Assembly (NCBI GenBank): GCA_018266765.1 | Contig: JAFDZU010000014.1 | Location: 29,050 to 85,094 of the forward strand | DNA from: Bacteroidota bacterium | GTDB lineage: Bacteria; Bacteroidota; Ignavibacteria; Kapaibacteriales; UBA961 | DNA: 56,045 nt | Direction of reading: 5' to 3' | Part shown: positions 7,408-15,264 of the stretch, in pieces | Layout: each line of letters opens with the position of its first letter | Position numbering within the stretch: position 1 is the stretch's first letter | Made by a program: the position numbers and the translations under genes | Notes under the pieces: generated by a model | Database searches by the model: none | What the model was told of the DNA's origin: nothing | The model's input: only the letters and a program-made list of their open reading frames with translations

Positions 7408-9288
7408 ATGACTGAGAATCAACCTCTTGATAATGCCGCGGAAGAAACATCCACAACAGACATTTCCTCCCAAACTGACGAATCCACAAACATTTCAGCA
7501 ACTGAAGAAGTAGCCACAGAAGTGAATTCGGAAACCCCAACTGAAACCGAAGTAACAGAATCCACTCCGGAAGAAACTGTAGCTCCTGTTCAAGAAGATG
7601 TTAAAGTAACATTTGAAGTTATTATCGAAGAGGCACCAATGGCAGAAATTCCTGCTGTAGAAATTCAACAGGAAGAAGTTCCGGTTGTGATACTTCCTAC
7701 AGAAGCTGAAGTTCCGACAATAGAAGCTACTCCAAGTGCAGAAGTTACTCCTACAGTAGAAGAAGTTCCGGCTACGGAAGCAATGCCTACTTCTGAAGTT
7801 GCTCCAAGTGCAGAAGTTCCAACTGCTGTTGCTCCTACTATAGAAATTCCGGCTGTTCCTGTTCCACTGACGGAAGAAGAACTTGCCGCAGCAGCCGCAC
7901 ACGCCGAAGCTGAACGTAAACGCAACGAAGAACGAGCAGAAAGAGAACGTAAACGCAACGAAGAACGAGCATTAGCTCAAAAAGCACTCGACGAAGTATT
8001 CGAAGAATTAACTGAAGTTAAAAATGCCAACGGAACTATCGAAGTAGAAATTGCCGATAGAATCAAAGGTGGACTCAGAGCAGTTTATAAAAATGTTCGA
8101 TTGTTCATGCCTGCTTCTCATTTTTCTACAAAGCGTGTTGCTACTGAACAAGAATTACACGAAGCAGTCGGCAAGAAATATACAGTGAATATTCAAGAGC
8201 TTCAAACAGATGATAAAGGAAGAAAAGCAATCGTTGTAAGCCGTAAAAAGATTGCAAAAGAAGAATTTTTCAATACACTTCAAGAAGGTGCGATTGTTGA
8301 CGGACGAGTTTCGTTTATTGCTACGTTCGGCGTATTTGTGGATATGGATGGAGTCGAAGGACTTGTTCATATTTCCCGACTTGCACACGAACATATTGAT
8401 GATGCATCAAAAGTATTCAAAAAAGGCGACCCTATTCAAGTAAAAGTTCTGGCAGTGGATAAAGTCAGGGGAAAAGTTACCTTGAGCCGCAAAGAATTAG
8501 TGCCGTCGCCATGGGCAAATATTGAAACTGAATTCCCCGAAGGAAGTCGTCATAAAGGAGCAATAACAAGATTTTCTGACTTCGGTTCGTATGTAATGGT
8601 AAAACCGGGTGTAGAAGGTTTACTCCGCAATTATGACCTTTCATGGGGACGTAGAGTTAACCATGCTTCCGAACTCTTTACTATCGGGCAAATAATTGAA
8701 GTTCAAGTTCTTTCAGTCAGCGAAGAAAAAAGAAGAATGGGACTCGGATATAAGCAAACGTTGGCTAATCCTTGGGATTCTATTTTAGAAACATATCCCG
8801 TTGGCACAATGATTCAAGCAACTGTTCGCGAAGTTATTCCGCAAGGAATTATCGTTCGTGTAAATGATGATTTGGATGGATTTGTACCACGCGGACGAGT
8901 TAGAAACAATGATGAATCAATGAACGTTGGCAATACAGTTGAACTTATGGTGTTAGATGTTGTTCCTGCTACTTCTTCGTTTATTCTCACACCAAAATAT
9001 GCGGATGATGGCGGCGGATATTCAAATGACCGCAGATCTTCAAACGACAATAATTATAGAAACGAAGACAAACCAAGAAACGAAGGAAGACCACGAAATG
9101 ACGATAGACGCGACAATCGCAATGATAGACGCGATGACCGTCCACGTCGTGATGATAGAAGAGACGACAGACGCAACAACGATAACCGTGATCGCCCTCA
9201 GCAACAGCACGAGGAAGAACCAAAACAAGATTTTGCATTCTTCGACTTACTTTCTGATGAACAAAAGAAAAATCTTGGTGTAAAATAA
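7408..9288 (+). CDS. Ribosomal protein S1-like RNA-binding protein
   Basis: A 626-aa protein starting at ATG 7408 (MTENQPLDNAAEE); the frame can extend to a TTG at 7393, but the ATG is preferred. Residues 1 to about 165 are low complexity, rich in Glu, Pro, Thr, Val and Ala. A charged segment with repeated ERKRNEERA follows. Four S1 (OB-fold) domains then occur, for example GRVSFIATFGVFVDMDGVEG followed by LVHISRL, the clearest of the four. The C-terminal tail of about 80 residues is rich in Arg, Asp and Asn (repeated RRDDR). S1 binds mRNA and helps ribosome loading. The long disordered ends and only four S1 domains differ from the six-domain E. coli form. A structured leader precedes it. Confidence 0.88.
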   Translation: MTENQPLDNAAEETSTTDISSQTDESTNISATEEVATEVNSETPTETEVTESTPEETVAPVQEDVKVTFEVIIEEAPMAEIPAVEIQQEEVPVVILPTEAEVPTIEATPSAEVTPTVEEVPATEAMPTSEVAPSAEVPTAVAPTIEIPAVPVPLTEEELAAAAAHAEAERKRNEERAERERKRNEERALAQKALDEVFEELTEVKNANGTIEVEIADRIKGGLRAVYKNVRLFMPASHFSTKRVATEQELHEAVGKKYTVNIQELQTDDKGRKAIVVSRKKIAKEEFFNTLQEGAIVDGRVSFIATFGVFVDMDGVEGLVHISRLAHEHIDDASKVFKKGDPIQVKVLAVDKVRGKVTLSRKELVPSPWANIETEFPEGSRHKGAITRFSDFGSYVMVKPGVEGLLRNYDLSWGRRVNHASELFTIGQIIEVQVLSVSEEKRRMGLGYKQTLANPWDSILETYPVGTMIQATVREVIPQGIIVRVNDDLDGFVPRGRVRNNDESMNVGNTVELMVLDVVPATSSFILTPKYADDGGGYSNDRRSSNDNNYRNEDKPRNEGRPRNDDRRDNRNDRRDDRPRRDDRRDDRRNNDNRDRPQQQHEEEPKQDFAFFDLLSDEQKKNLGVK

Positions 9289-9337
9289 TCTCTCGAATGC
9301 GTTTACACAAACAAACGCACTTCGGATATGAATTATC

Positions 9338-9395
9338 AGCGGTTGCTCTAATAAAGAACTATTTGTAGTATCTTGAATGAGTAGCCGCTTTTTTT
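9338..9395 (+). terminator. Rho-independent terminator after the S1-like gene
   Basis: AGCGGTTGCTC (9338-9348) pairs with GAGTAGCCGCT (9379-9389) over 11 bp with two G-U pairs, followed by a T run. A second small hairpin (TGCGTTT with AAACGCA, about 9298-9319) precedes it. Confidence 0.7.
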
Positions 9396-9418
9396 ATTAC
9401 TCTTACAATCTCAACACT

Positions 9419-9649
9419 ATGAGTCGTATTCTTATCGTTCGTATAATTGCTCGATTTACGTTCGTTTGCTTACTTGTTTTTACGGTTATTTCGCTGTATA
9501 GCTGTGACCGTTTTCGTGATAAATGGGAACGCCGCGAACGTAAACTTCATTACCTCGAAGAAGAAATTGATTCTGCACGAAAACTTGAAAACCACTTTCA
9601 AGATTCTGTTTGGAGAGCATTAGATTCCGCCAAAGAGAAGCAAAAATGA
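9419..9649 (+). CDS. Small putative lipoprotein with a charged helical tail
   Basis: A 76-aa protein from ATG 9419 (MSRILIVRIIARFTF). An upstream in-frame ATG at 9377 lies inside the terminator stem and is rejected. A hydrophobic N-terminal segment ends in VISLYSCDRF, which resembles a lipobox with Cys as the lipid site. The rest is highly charged and probably helical or coiled-coil (KWERRERKLHYLEEEIDSAR). The stop codon overlaps the start of the next gene (ATGA, 9646-9649), so the two are translationally coupled. I do not recognise a family; it could be an FtsL/FtsB-like membrane-anchored coiled coil instead. Confidence 0.6.
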   Translation: MSRILIVRIIARFTFVCLLVFTVISLYSCDRFRDKWERRERKLHYLEEEIDSARKLENHFQDSVWRALDSAKEKQK

Positions 9650-10833
9650 ATCTACTCGAACGCAATATTCGACTGATGTTCTTTATCAGAGTACTGCGGT
9701 GGTTTCTGCTTGTAATGTCAACACTTGTGTTGTTTTACCAACACGCCGGACTTACAATGCAACAAATCCTGCTGATTCAGTCGGCATTTTCCGCGCTTGT
9801 AGTGTTGTTTGAAATTCCATCGGGATATTTTTCAGATGTTGTTGGACGAAAAAGAACGATGATTGCAGGATGCGTTTTGAGTTTTGCCGGGTTTGCATTG
9901 TATTCTTATGCAGATGGTTTTTGGGGATTTTTCATTGCAGAAATGACTCTCGGCTGTGCTGTGAGTTTTATTTCCGGAACTGACTCTGCCATTGTTTATG
10001 ATTCACTTCTTGCGCTTGGTCACCAGTCGGAATATTCTAAATTTGAGGGAAGACTCATGTCTATCGGCAATACTTCCGAAGGAATTGCCAGTATTGTAGG
10101 CGGTTTATTGGCAGTAATTAGTTTGCGAATGCCATTTTATGTAGAAACATGTGTCGTATTTTTTACGATTCCGCTTGCAATGATGCTCACCGAACCACCT
10201 CGAACCAAAATTGATAATTCAAAAGGTAATTTCCGAGCGGTGTGGGAAATCGTGGTTTATGCCTTGCACGGACACGCCGAACTTAAATGGCTGTTGATTT
10301 ATTCTTCGTTTGTAAATGCTTCTACGCTGACGATGGTGTGGTTTATTCAGCCCTACATGAAACTTGTGGGATTGCCGCTTGGATGGTTTGGAGTGGCATG
10401 GGCGGCTTTGCAATTTTCGGTGAGCTTCTTTTCGTTTTCGGCACACAGAGTCGAAAAGAGATTGGGACGATATTATGTTCTGCGGTCGTTAATTATACTT
10501 TCGGTGGCGGGGTATGTGCTTGTGGCTGTGTTTCAATCATTATGGGCAATTGCTTTTTTGCTTCTATTCTATTTTGTGCGGGGATTAGGTCAGCCCACAT
10601 TCTACGGATATATTAATTCATTGATTTCGTCAGATAGAAGAGCAACTGTATTATCGGTTGACAATCTTACAGTTCGGCTGATTTTCTCATGTGTTGGCCC
10701 TGTTATTGGGTGGATTGCCGACAGCTATTCACTTTCCACAGCATTTCTTACGGCAGGAACACTATTTTTGATTCCCGGAATTGCTTCACTTCTCATGTTA
10801 AACAAGCATACCACCGTACATGCATCTGTTTAA
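9646..10833 (+). CDS. Major facilitator superfamily transporter
   Basis: A 395-aa polytopic membrane protein. The frame extends to 9610, but ATG 9646, overlapping the previous stop as ATGA, fits best. About twelve hydrophobic segments are visible. The loop between helices 2 and 3 carries the MFS motif A form SGYFSDVVGRKR at residues 59-70, preceded by LFEIPSG, and a central charged loop (TEPPRTKIDNSKGNFRAVW) separates the two halves. The family moves small solutes by proton symport or antiport. Substrate is unknown; sequence style resembles drug-efflux-like members. It is translationally coupled to the small lipoprotein gene. Confidence 0.9.
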   Translation: MNLLERNIRLMFFIRVLRWFLLVMSTLVLFYQHAGLTMQQILLIQSAFSALVVLFEIPSGYFSDVVGRKRTMIAGCVLSFAGFALYSYADGFWGFFIAEMTLGCAVSFISGTDSAIVYDSLLALGHQSEYSKFEGRLMSIGNTSEGIASIVGGLLAVISLRMPFYVETCVVFFTIPLAMMLTEPPRTKIDNSKGNFRAVWEIVVYALHGHAELKWLLIYSSFVNASTLTMVWFIQPYMKLVGLPLGWFGVAWAALQFSVSFFSFSAHRVEKRLGRYYVLRSLIILSVAGYVLVAVFQSLWAIAFLLLFYFVRGLGQPTFYGYINSLISSDRRATVLSVDNLTVRLIFSCVGPVIGWIADSYSLSTAFLTAGTLFLIPGIASLLMLNKHTTVHASV

Positions 10834-10924
10834 ATCTACTATTTTCTAAGTGTAATAATTAGAATATCTTAAACTATGTATTCTATGTATCTACGTGGTT
10901 AAAATAAAATCAAATATAATTCTC

Positions 10925-11458
10925 TCACTCGAATAATCTTGGGATTGCATATTTCATTCGTATCATCGAAAATTGTAAAGAGGATTGCGCTACTGCATCT
11001 GCAACTTTCCACAATGAAGGCACAAATCTCAACTCAACATTCCGCGTGAGTAATTCTTCGATTGGCGATACAATTTCGCGAACTGAGAGTGGAATTACAG
11101 ATTGATACGAAATATAATATCCTGCATTTTCATCCAACAATTCAAAACTCTCGGTCGGTAATTCATAGCAATACAAGATTGTTTCCTGTATTACTTTGAA
11201 CCATTTGGATTCGACTGTAATAATAAAATCAACGGCTGAATGACCAAAGAAAATATCCCTATCTCTCTGAGTGGTGTTAGTGGATTGATAGTATGTAATG
11301 CGCGGACAATCCCGTGGCAATAGGTAATTGTGCAGAAGCTGTTCGGTAATTGCAAAAACAACGTCTCCCCTCAAGGAATCAAAATGCGATGGCGACGGAC
11401 GCGGGCGAAATATTGTAATCTCGGCATCTTCGCTAATATGATATAATCTTTCGGACAT
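10925..11458 (-). CDS. DUF6886-like protein
   Basis: A 177-aa protein starting at ATG 11456-11458 (MSERLYHISEDAEITIFRPR); the frame can extend to 11557, but the extra 33 residues look non-coding. The start LYHISED..ITIFRPRPSP, then GDVVFAITE and NYLLPRDCPRITYY, resemble the DUF6886 family of unknown function. No catalytic residues can be assigned. It is convergent with the MFS gene and stands alone, with a gene-poor gap on its upstream side. Confidence 0.75.
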   Translation of the reverse strand: MSERLYHISEDAEITIFRPRPSPSHFDSLRGDVVFAITEQLLHNYLLPRDCPRITYYQSTNTTQRDRDIFFGHSAVDFIITVESKWFKVIQETILYCYELPTESFELLDENAGYYISYQSVIPLSVREIVSPIEELLTRNVELRFVPSLWKVADAVAQSSLQFSMIRMKYAIPRLFE

Positions 11459-12061
11459 AGATGGTTGTGTAATTGCTGAATTTTCGTCGGGTCGGCTACC
11501 ACAGCTGACCTTCATCATAACGTTTTCGGGCTTTGCGATGAAAGGGATGATTAGCACTATAGTTCATTCAGAGAACTAAGATTTCACCTTGCACTAATGT
11601 ATCTGCGAAGCACGAAACTCCCCTATCGCACCCTCCATTTAAAGTTGAGTCAGTTATTACAACTGACTTCAAGTATTTACTAAATAAAAAATTACAGTGA
11701 ATATCGGTTTTAACAACCGATCGGACTGGGTAGCATTAGGTTAATAGAATAAAAACCGTCTGCGGTCAAGGCGGTCTGCGGAAACCGCGCTAACAAAGTG
11801 TTTCATAAAAACTCCAGATAAAAGAAATGGGAAATAAAAACAATATACCGACACTATTGGCTAATCAAGTAGTATTCTTTTTAGTTTTTAAGACGACAGC
11901 GAAATCAGGTAATGTTAAAGTATTCGGGTGCAACATTATACAGATTATTCGACATTTCCAAGAAGTATTTTGGTAGAAGAAAGAATATGATAGTTACGGT
12001 TGGTCATTCCATGCAGAAGATACATGGTTCTTTAGTATAAACAAACGAGATACGGCAGGAG
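11459..12061. other. Gene-free 600-bp region with tandem small hairpins
   Basis: No convincing gene is present on either strand. It contains AGTCAGTT/AACTGACT (11648-11655 with 11661-11668, loop ATTAC), ATCGGTT/AACCGAT (11703-11709 with 11715-11721, loop TTAAC), and an 8-bp direct repeat GTCTGCGG at 11758-11765 and 11774-11781 next to a GCGG-AAA-CCGC hairpin. A weak plus-strand frame of about 49 codons from ATG 11827 has no recognisable product. This could be a small RNA or decayed DNA. Confidence 0.4.
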
Positions 12062-14359
12062 TTAGCCGTTAGGAAGAACTCTTTCAAATGCTTTGAAGAA
12101 TTTTTGATTTCGGTCTAATTCAAAGGTTGTGGGATATTCCTTTTCGTAGGTAATATTAGGAGAAGTTCCAGCGGCAATAAAGACACTTCGAGCAGGTAAC
12201 GTAATGCGTCCGTCGGTTCTCTCGAAGATTATCCCACTGACAGCCCCAAATTCATCTACAATTGCCTCGAGAGGAGTCATATTTTCAACGAATTCAATAC
12301 CTTCTTCGAGTGCTTCGTGTACTTCTTCGTGATTCAAGCGATAGGCAGGCGAGTCTTGCAGACGTTTTCTATAGACAAGTTTCACACCACCCCATTGTTT
12401 CAGCATCGGAAGGAAATTAGGTGTTTCGCCAGTTGCTTCTGCCCGTTTTTTTTCGGTGATTATGAGCTTTCCATGCTCGTAATATTTCTTGGCAAGGAGA
12501 GTTTCTTCACGGTCGAATAGAGTCCAGAATGAGTTTTCACCGACACTTTGCATTAATTCATCCGCTTCAATCACAAATTTTTCAACTTGAACGGGATAAT
12601 ACGCAAGTGCCTCAGTAGCAGTATCAATTGCGGTAAGTCCGCCACCGATTACAATAGCAGGAAGGTTTATTTGGAGATTAGCGAGCGAATCATATTTTGC
12701 CGCTCCTGTGAGTTGCAATGACATGAGAAAGTCGGATGCCTTGCGGATTCCTCGGCACAAGTTATTCTTCATATCAATTATCGTGGGCTTTCCTGCGCCC
12801 GTAGCAAGTGCAATATGGTCGAATCCGAGTTTCCATGCGTCATCTACTGTTATCGTGCCTCCAAAGCGTACTCCGTCCAATATTTTAAAAGTGGTTCTTC
12901 GTGATAAGAGTAAATGGAGAACGGTAAGGAAATTTTTATCCCACCGTACGGTAATTCCATATTCACTAACTCCTCCGAAACCTTCTAACACACGCTTATC
13001 GAGTTCTTTTTCTATTTCTTTTTTATAATCAACTATTGGTTGTGGAGGAATTGATTCAGTTCCCGTTAATTCTGGCGGAAATGGTTCTATTTTCAGTCCG
13101 TCCACCCCGACAACTGCAAATCCTTCATTCAGGAGATAATGTGATAAGGTATATCCAGCCGGCCCTAATCCAACGACCATTACTTTTTTTCCATTATACG
13201 GAAGTGCGTGAGGCCGACTTATATTCAATGGATTCCACCGAGTAAGCAAACCATAGATTTCAAACCCATACGGTAAATTAAGTACGTCGGTTAATACAGA
13301 TGTTTCAATTTGTGGGATATTGACAGGGTCTTGCTTTTGGAATATACAACCTTTCATGCAATCATTACAGATTCGATGTCCTGTTCCGGCACACATCGGG
13401 TTATCAAGAGCAACCATTGCAAGGGCCCCGATAGTAAAACCATGTTCTTTCAGTGCGTGCATCTCGGAAATTCTTTCATCCAACGGACACCCTGTAATAT
13501 CAACACCAAGCGGGTTTTTCTTGAGATTTCCGTCTTTTTCTTTGATGCCTGTCGAACAAGAGTCTTTCTCACGTTCATGGCAAATCAAGCAATATTCGAT
13601 TTCACGGGTTATTTCACGAGTATCTGCGCGGTTATCTGTAAGGGCAAAGCCAACTCTTTTCCGTATATGAGGTGATGTAATGACCTCATTGATTTCAAAT
13701 TCAGGTCTGATTATATCAACTAAGTTTTCAAAGTCAAGTTTGCTCGGAATATTAGATGTTATCCAAGTACGTACTGTTTCAGGAAACAGCAGCTTGCGGA
13801 GGAAATAATATTCTTCGAGTGTAGAGAGTTGTTCTTTTGCCGTAGAATTATCCGTTTCTTTTATCTCATCTATTAACGAGATAACAAGTTGGGCAAATCC
13901 GAGTTCTTCATCATTCCAATTATATTTATTGTATAGATGTTGGTATGATTGATACACTTTAGATAGGATTTCAAAATGTTCGGGGCTAATTTGTTCTGGT
14001 TTATCTTTCTTCTTCAGAATTCCTTTTTTAATAAATTCACGCTTCAATCGCATGATAAGCTGTTCATTGTAGAATTTTTGGTGTATTTCTGAAGATTCTT
14101 CTTCGATTTTAAACAGTTTAATTATGAAGAGTTCTACGGCTTTTGCAGTTTCAATCAAGATATTTGCTATTTCAGTTTTGGTTAGGTTTTCACCTTTAGT
14201 AGAACGGTAACTAAGATAACGAACAAAACCTTCGGAAGAGAAGGTTTTGTAGAATTCATTGAATACAGAGAGAAGTTCAGACAAGCGAATTGGGTCATAC
14301 AAATCTTTGAATGTAAAACCATTTATCCCTAATTCGTTCGTTGTAGATTTTTCTATCAT
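12062..14359 (-). CDS. FAD/NAD(P)-dependent oxidoreductase with Cys-rich (GltD-like) domain
   Basis: A 765-aa protein. Residues 1 to about 240 are helical and unassigned. A Cys-rich section at about 255-340 (CLICHEREKDSC, DITGCPLDE, NPMCAGTGHRICNDCMKGC) resembles the Fe-S domain of glutamate synthase small-subunit-type enzymes. Two nucleotide-binding motifs follow: VMVVGLGPAGYTLSHYL (FAD, about residue 393) and PAIVIGGGLTAIDTATEAL. The C-terminus has a GTSPNITYEKEYP segment typical of the flavin domain end. It probably moves electrons between NAD(P)H and an unknown partner. It starts 13 bp after a secreted T9SS protein gene and is probably cotranscribed with that cluster, although a functional link is not obvious. 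Confidence 0.85.
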   Translation of the reverse strand: MIEKSTTNELGINGFTFKDLYDPIRLSELLSVFNEFYKTFSSEGFVRYLSYRSTKGENLTKTEIANILIETAKAVELFIIKLFKIEEESSEIHQKFYNEQLIMRLKREFIKKGILKKKDKPEQISPEHFEILSKVYQSYQHLYNKYNWNDEELGFAQLVISLIDEIKETDNSTAKEQLSTLEEYYFLRKLLFPETVRTWITSNIPSKLDFENLVDIIRPEFEINEVITSPHIRKRVGFALTDNRADTREITREIEYCLICHEREKDSCSTGIKEKDGNLKKNPLGVDITGCPLDERISEMHALKEHGFTIGALAMVALDNPMCAGTGHRICNDCMKGCIFQKQDPVNIPQIETSVLTDVLNLPYGFEIYGLLTRWNPLNISRPHALPYNGKKVMVVGLGPAGYTLSHYLLNEGFAVVGVDGLKIEPFPPELTGTESIPPQPIVDYKKEIEKELDKRVLEGFGGVSEYGITVRWDKNFLTVLHLLLSRRTTFKILDGVRFGGTITVDDAWKLGFDHIALATGAGKPTIIDMKNNLCRGIRKASDFLMSLQLTGAAKYDSLANLQINLPAIVIGGGLTAIDTATEALAYYPVQVEKFVIEADELMQSVGENSFWTLFDREETLLAKKYYEHGKLIITEKKRAEATGETPNFLPMLKQWGGVKLVYRKRLQDSPAYRLNHEEVHEALEEGIEFVENMTPLEAIVDEFGAVSGIIFERTDGRITLPARSVFIAAGTSPNITYEKEYPTTFELDRNQKFFKAFERVLPNG

Positions 14360-14372
14360 TTTTTTCAGATTC

Positions 14373-15176
14373 TTAGCGAATTAACATTACTTTATGGGAT
14401 GTTGTCATTCCATTTGGCTTAGTAATAGCCAGAAAGTACATTCCAAGCGGAAGATTTTGCACATTAATTTCACTATTTGAATCTCCCATTTCTCCATGCC
14501 ACAGCAAAGATGCAATTGATGAATATAATGAGATTTTACTGTTTTTAACTGATTCAATTGCAATTACATCACTCTCTGGTCTATACTTGATATTGTCTGT
14601 TATTAATTCATTATTAAATTCTTGAACATCAACAGATCCTACATTATACCAAACGTTAACGAAGTAAGTAGAAAGTGGTGTAGTTATTAACGGGCTAAAT
14701 CCTTTACTATCCAACCAAAATGAAACGATACTACCATCTATCCTGTCTGTTAGCTGAGCTGAATCTATATACTTTGATAAAGGGTATTCCCAGGTAATAA
14801 AAAATGGTTTATCTTGACGATTTGGGTCTTTTGGGCTTACATTAAGTTCATATTGAATTTTAAATTTTTTAAGTGGCGGTATTCTACGATAATCTTTATA
14901 GCTTAATTCGTTGTAAACTAACATTCCTGCATGAAACCCTGACGGAGGATGCCCTGGTAGTGCTTGCTCTCCTAAATTTAGATCAATTGAGTCTGTGGCT
15001 CTTGTATCTATACCGAGAACTAATGGTATTTTAACAATAGGATTATTACTTGTATCTGTTGCTGTTATTTTCAATTCGACAGTAAAAGGAATTTGTGCTT
15101 CAACCGAACTAAACAAAAGAAAGAATAAAGTTAGGAAAGGTAAGATTCTGACAAACGGTGTAATATTTTTTTTCAT
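14373..15176 (-). CDS. T9SS-sorted secreted protein, 267 aa
   Basis: A signal peptide (RILPFLTLFFLLFSSVEAQ) is followed by the shared module of this cluster: LGIDTRATDSIDLNLGEQ, then a PPSGFHAG segment, then the strand PFFITWEYPLSKYIDSAQL and DGSIVSFWLDSKG. The last ~75 residues form a T9SS type A sorting domain ending in LPLGMYFLAITKPNG and KVMLIR. The protein should cross the outer membrane and be anchored or released at the surface. It is the smallest member of a five-gene array and almost consists of the module plus the sorting tail. Confidence 0.85.
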   Translation of the reverse strand: MKKNITPFVRILPFLTLFFLLFSSVEAQIPFTVELKITATDTSNNPIVKIPLVLGIDTRATDSIDLNLGEQALPGHPPSGFHAGMLVYNELSYKDYRRIPPLKKFKIQYELNVSPKDPNRQDKPFFITWEYPLSKYIDSAQLTDRIDGSIVSFWLDSKGFSPLITTPLSTYFVNVWYNVGSVDVQEFNNELITDNIKYRPESDVIAIESVKNSKISLYSSIASLLWHGEMGDSNSEINVQNLPLGMYFLAITKPNGMTTSHKVMLIR

Positions 15177-15203
15177 AAGTGTAAATTAAATGTAATAAAA
15201 AAT

Positions 15204-15230
15204 GGGCAACGGAGAATATCTCTGTTGCCC
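15204..15230 (-). terminator. Terminator between the 1031-aa and 267-aa secreted protein genes
   Basis: GGGCAACGGAGA (15204-15215) pairs with TCTCTGTTGCCC (15219-15230) over 12 bp with one G-U pair and a 3-nt ATA loop. On the minus strand it is followed by ATTTTTTATT. It may attenuate rather than fully stop transcription into the 267-aa gene. Confidence 0.7.
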
Positions 15231-15264
15231 ATCTCATTCTCATTGTTACAACAACACTTTAGTC

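Noticed and set aside
7495-7902. Minus-strand frame opposite the S1-like N-terminal region
   Set aside because: Phe/Asn/Ser-rich translation of a repetitive acidic region in the wrong frame; an artefact of the GAA/ACT-rich codons.
8987-9310. Minus-strand frame opposite the S1-like C-terminal tail
   Set aside because: Low-complexity shadow of the Arg/Asp-rich coding repeats.
9377-9418. Longer start for the small lipoprotein
   Set aside because: ATG 9377 lies inside the stem of the preceding terminator, and the added residues spoil the signal sequence.
11827-11976. Possible small gene of about 49 codons in the gene-free region
   Set aside because: No ribosome site, no recognisable motif and no neighbour context.
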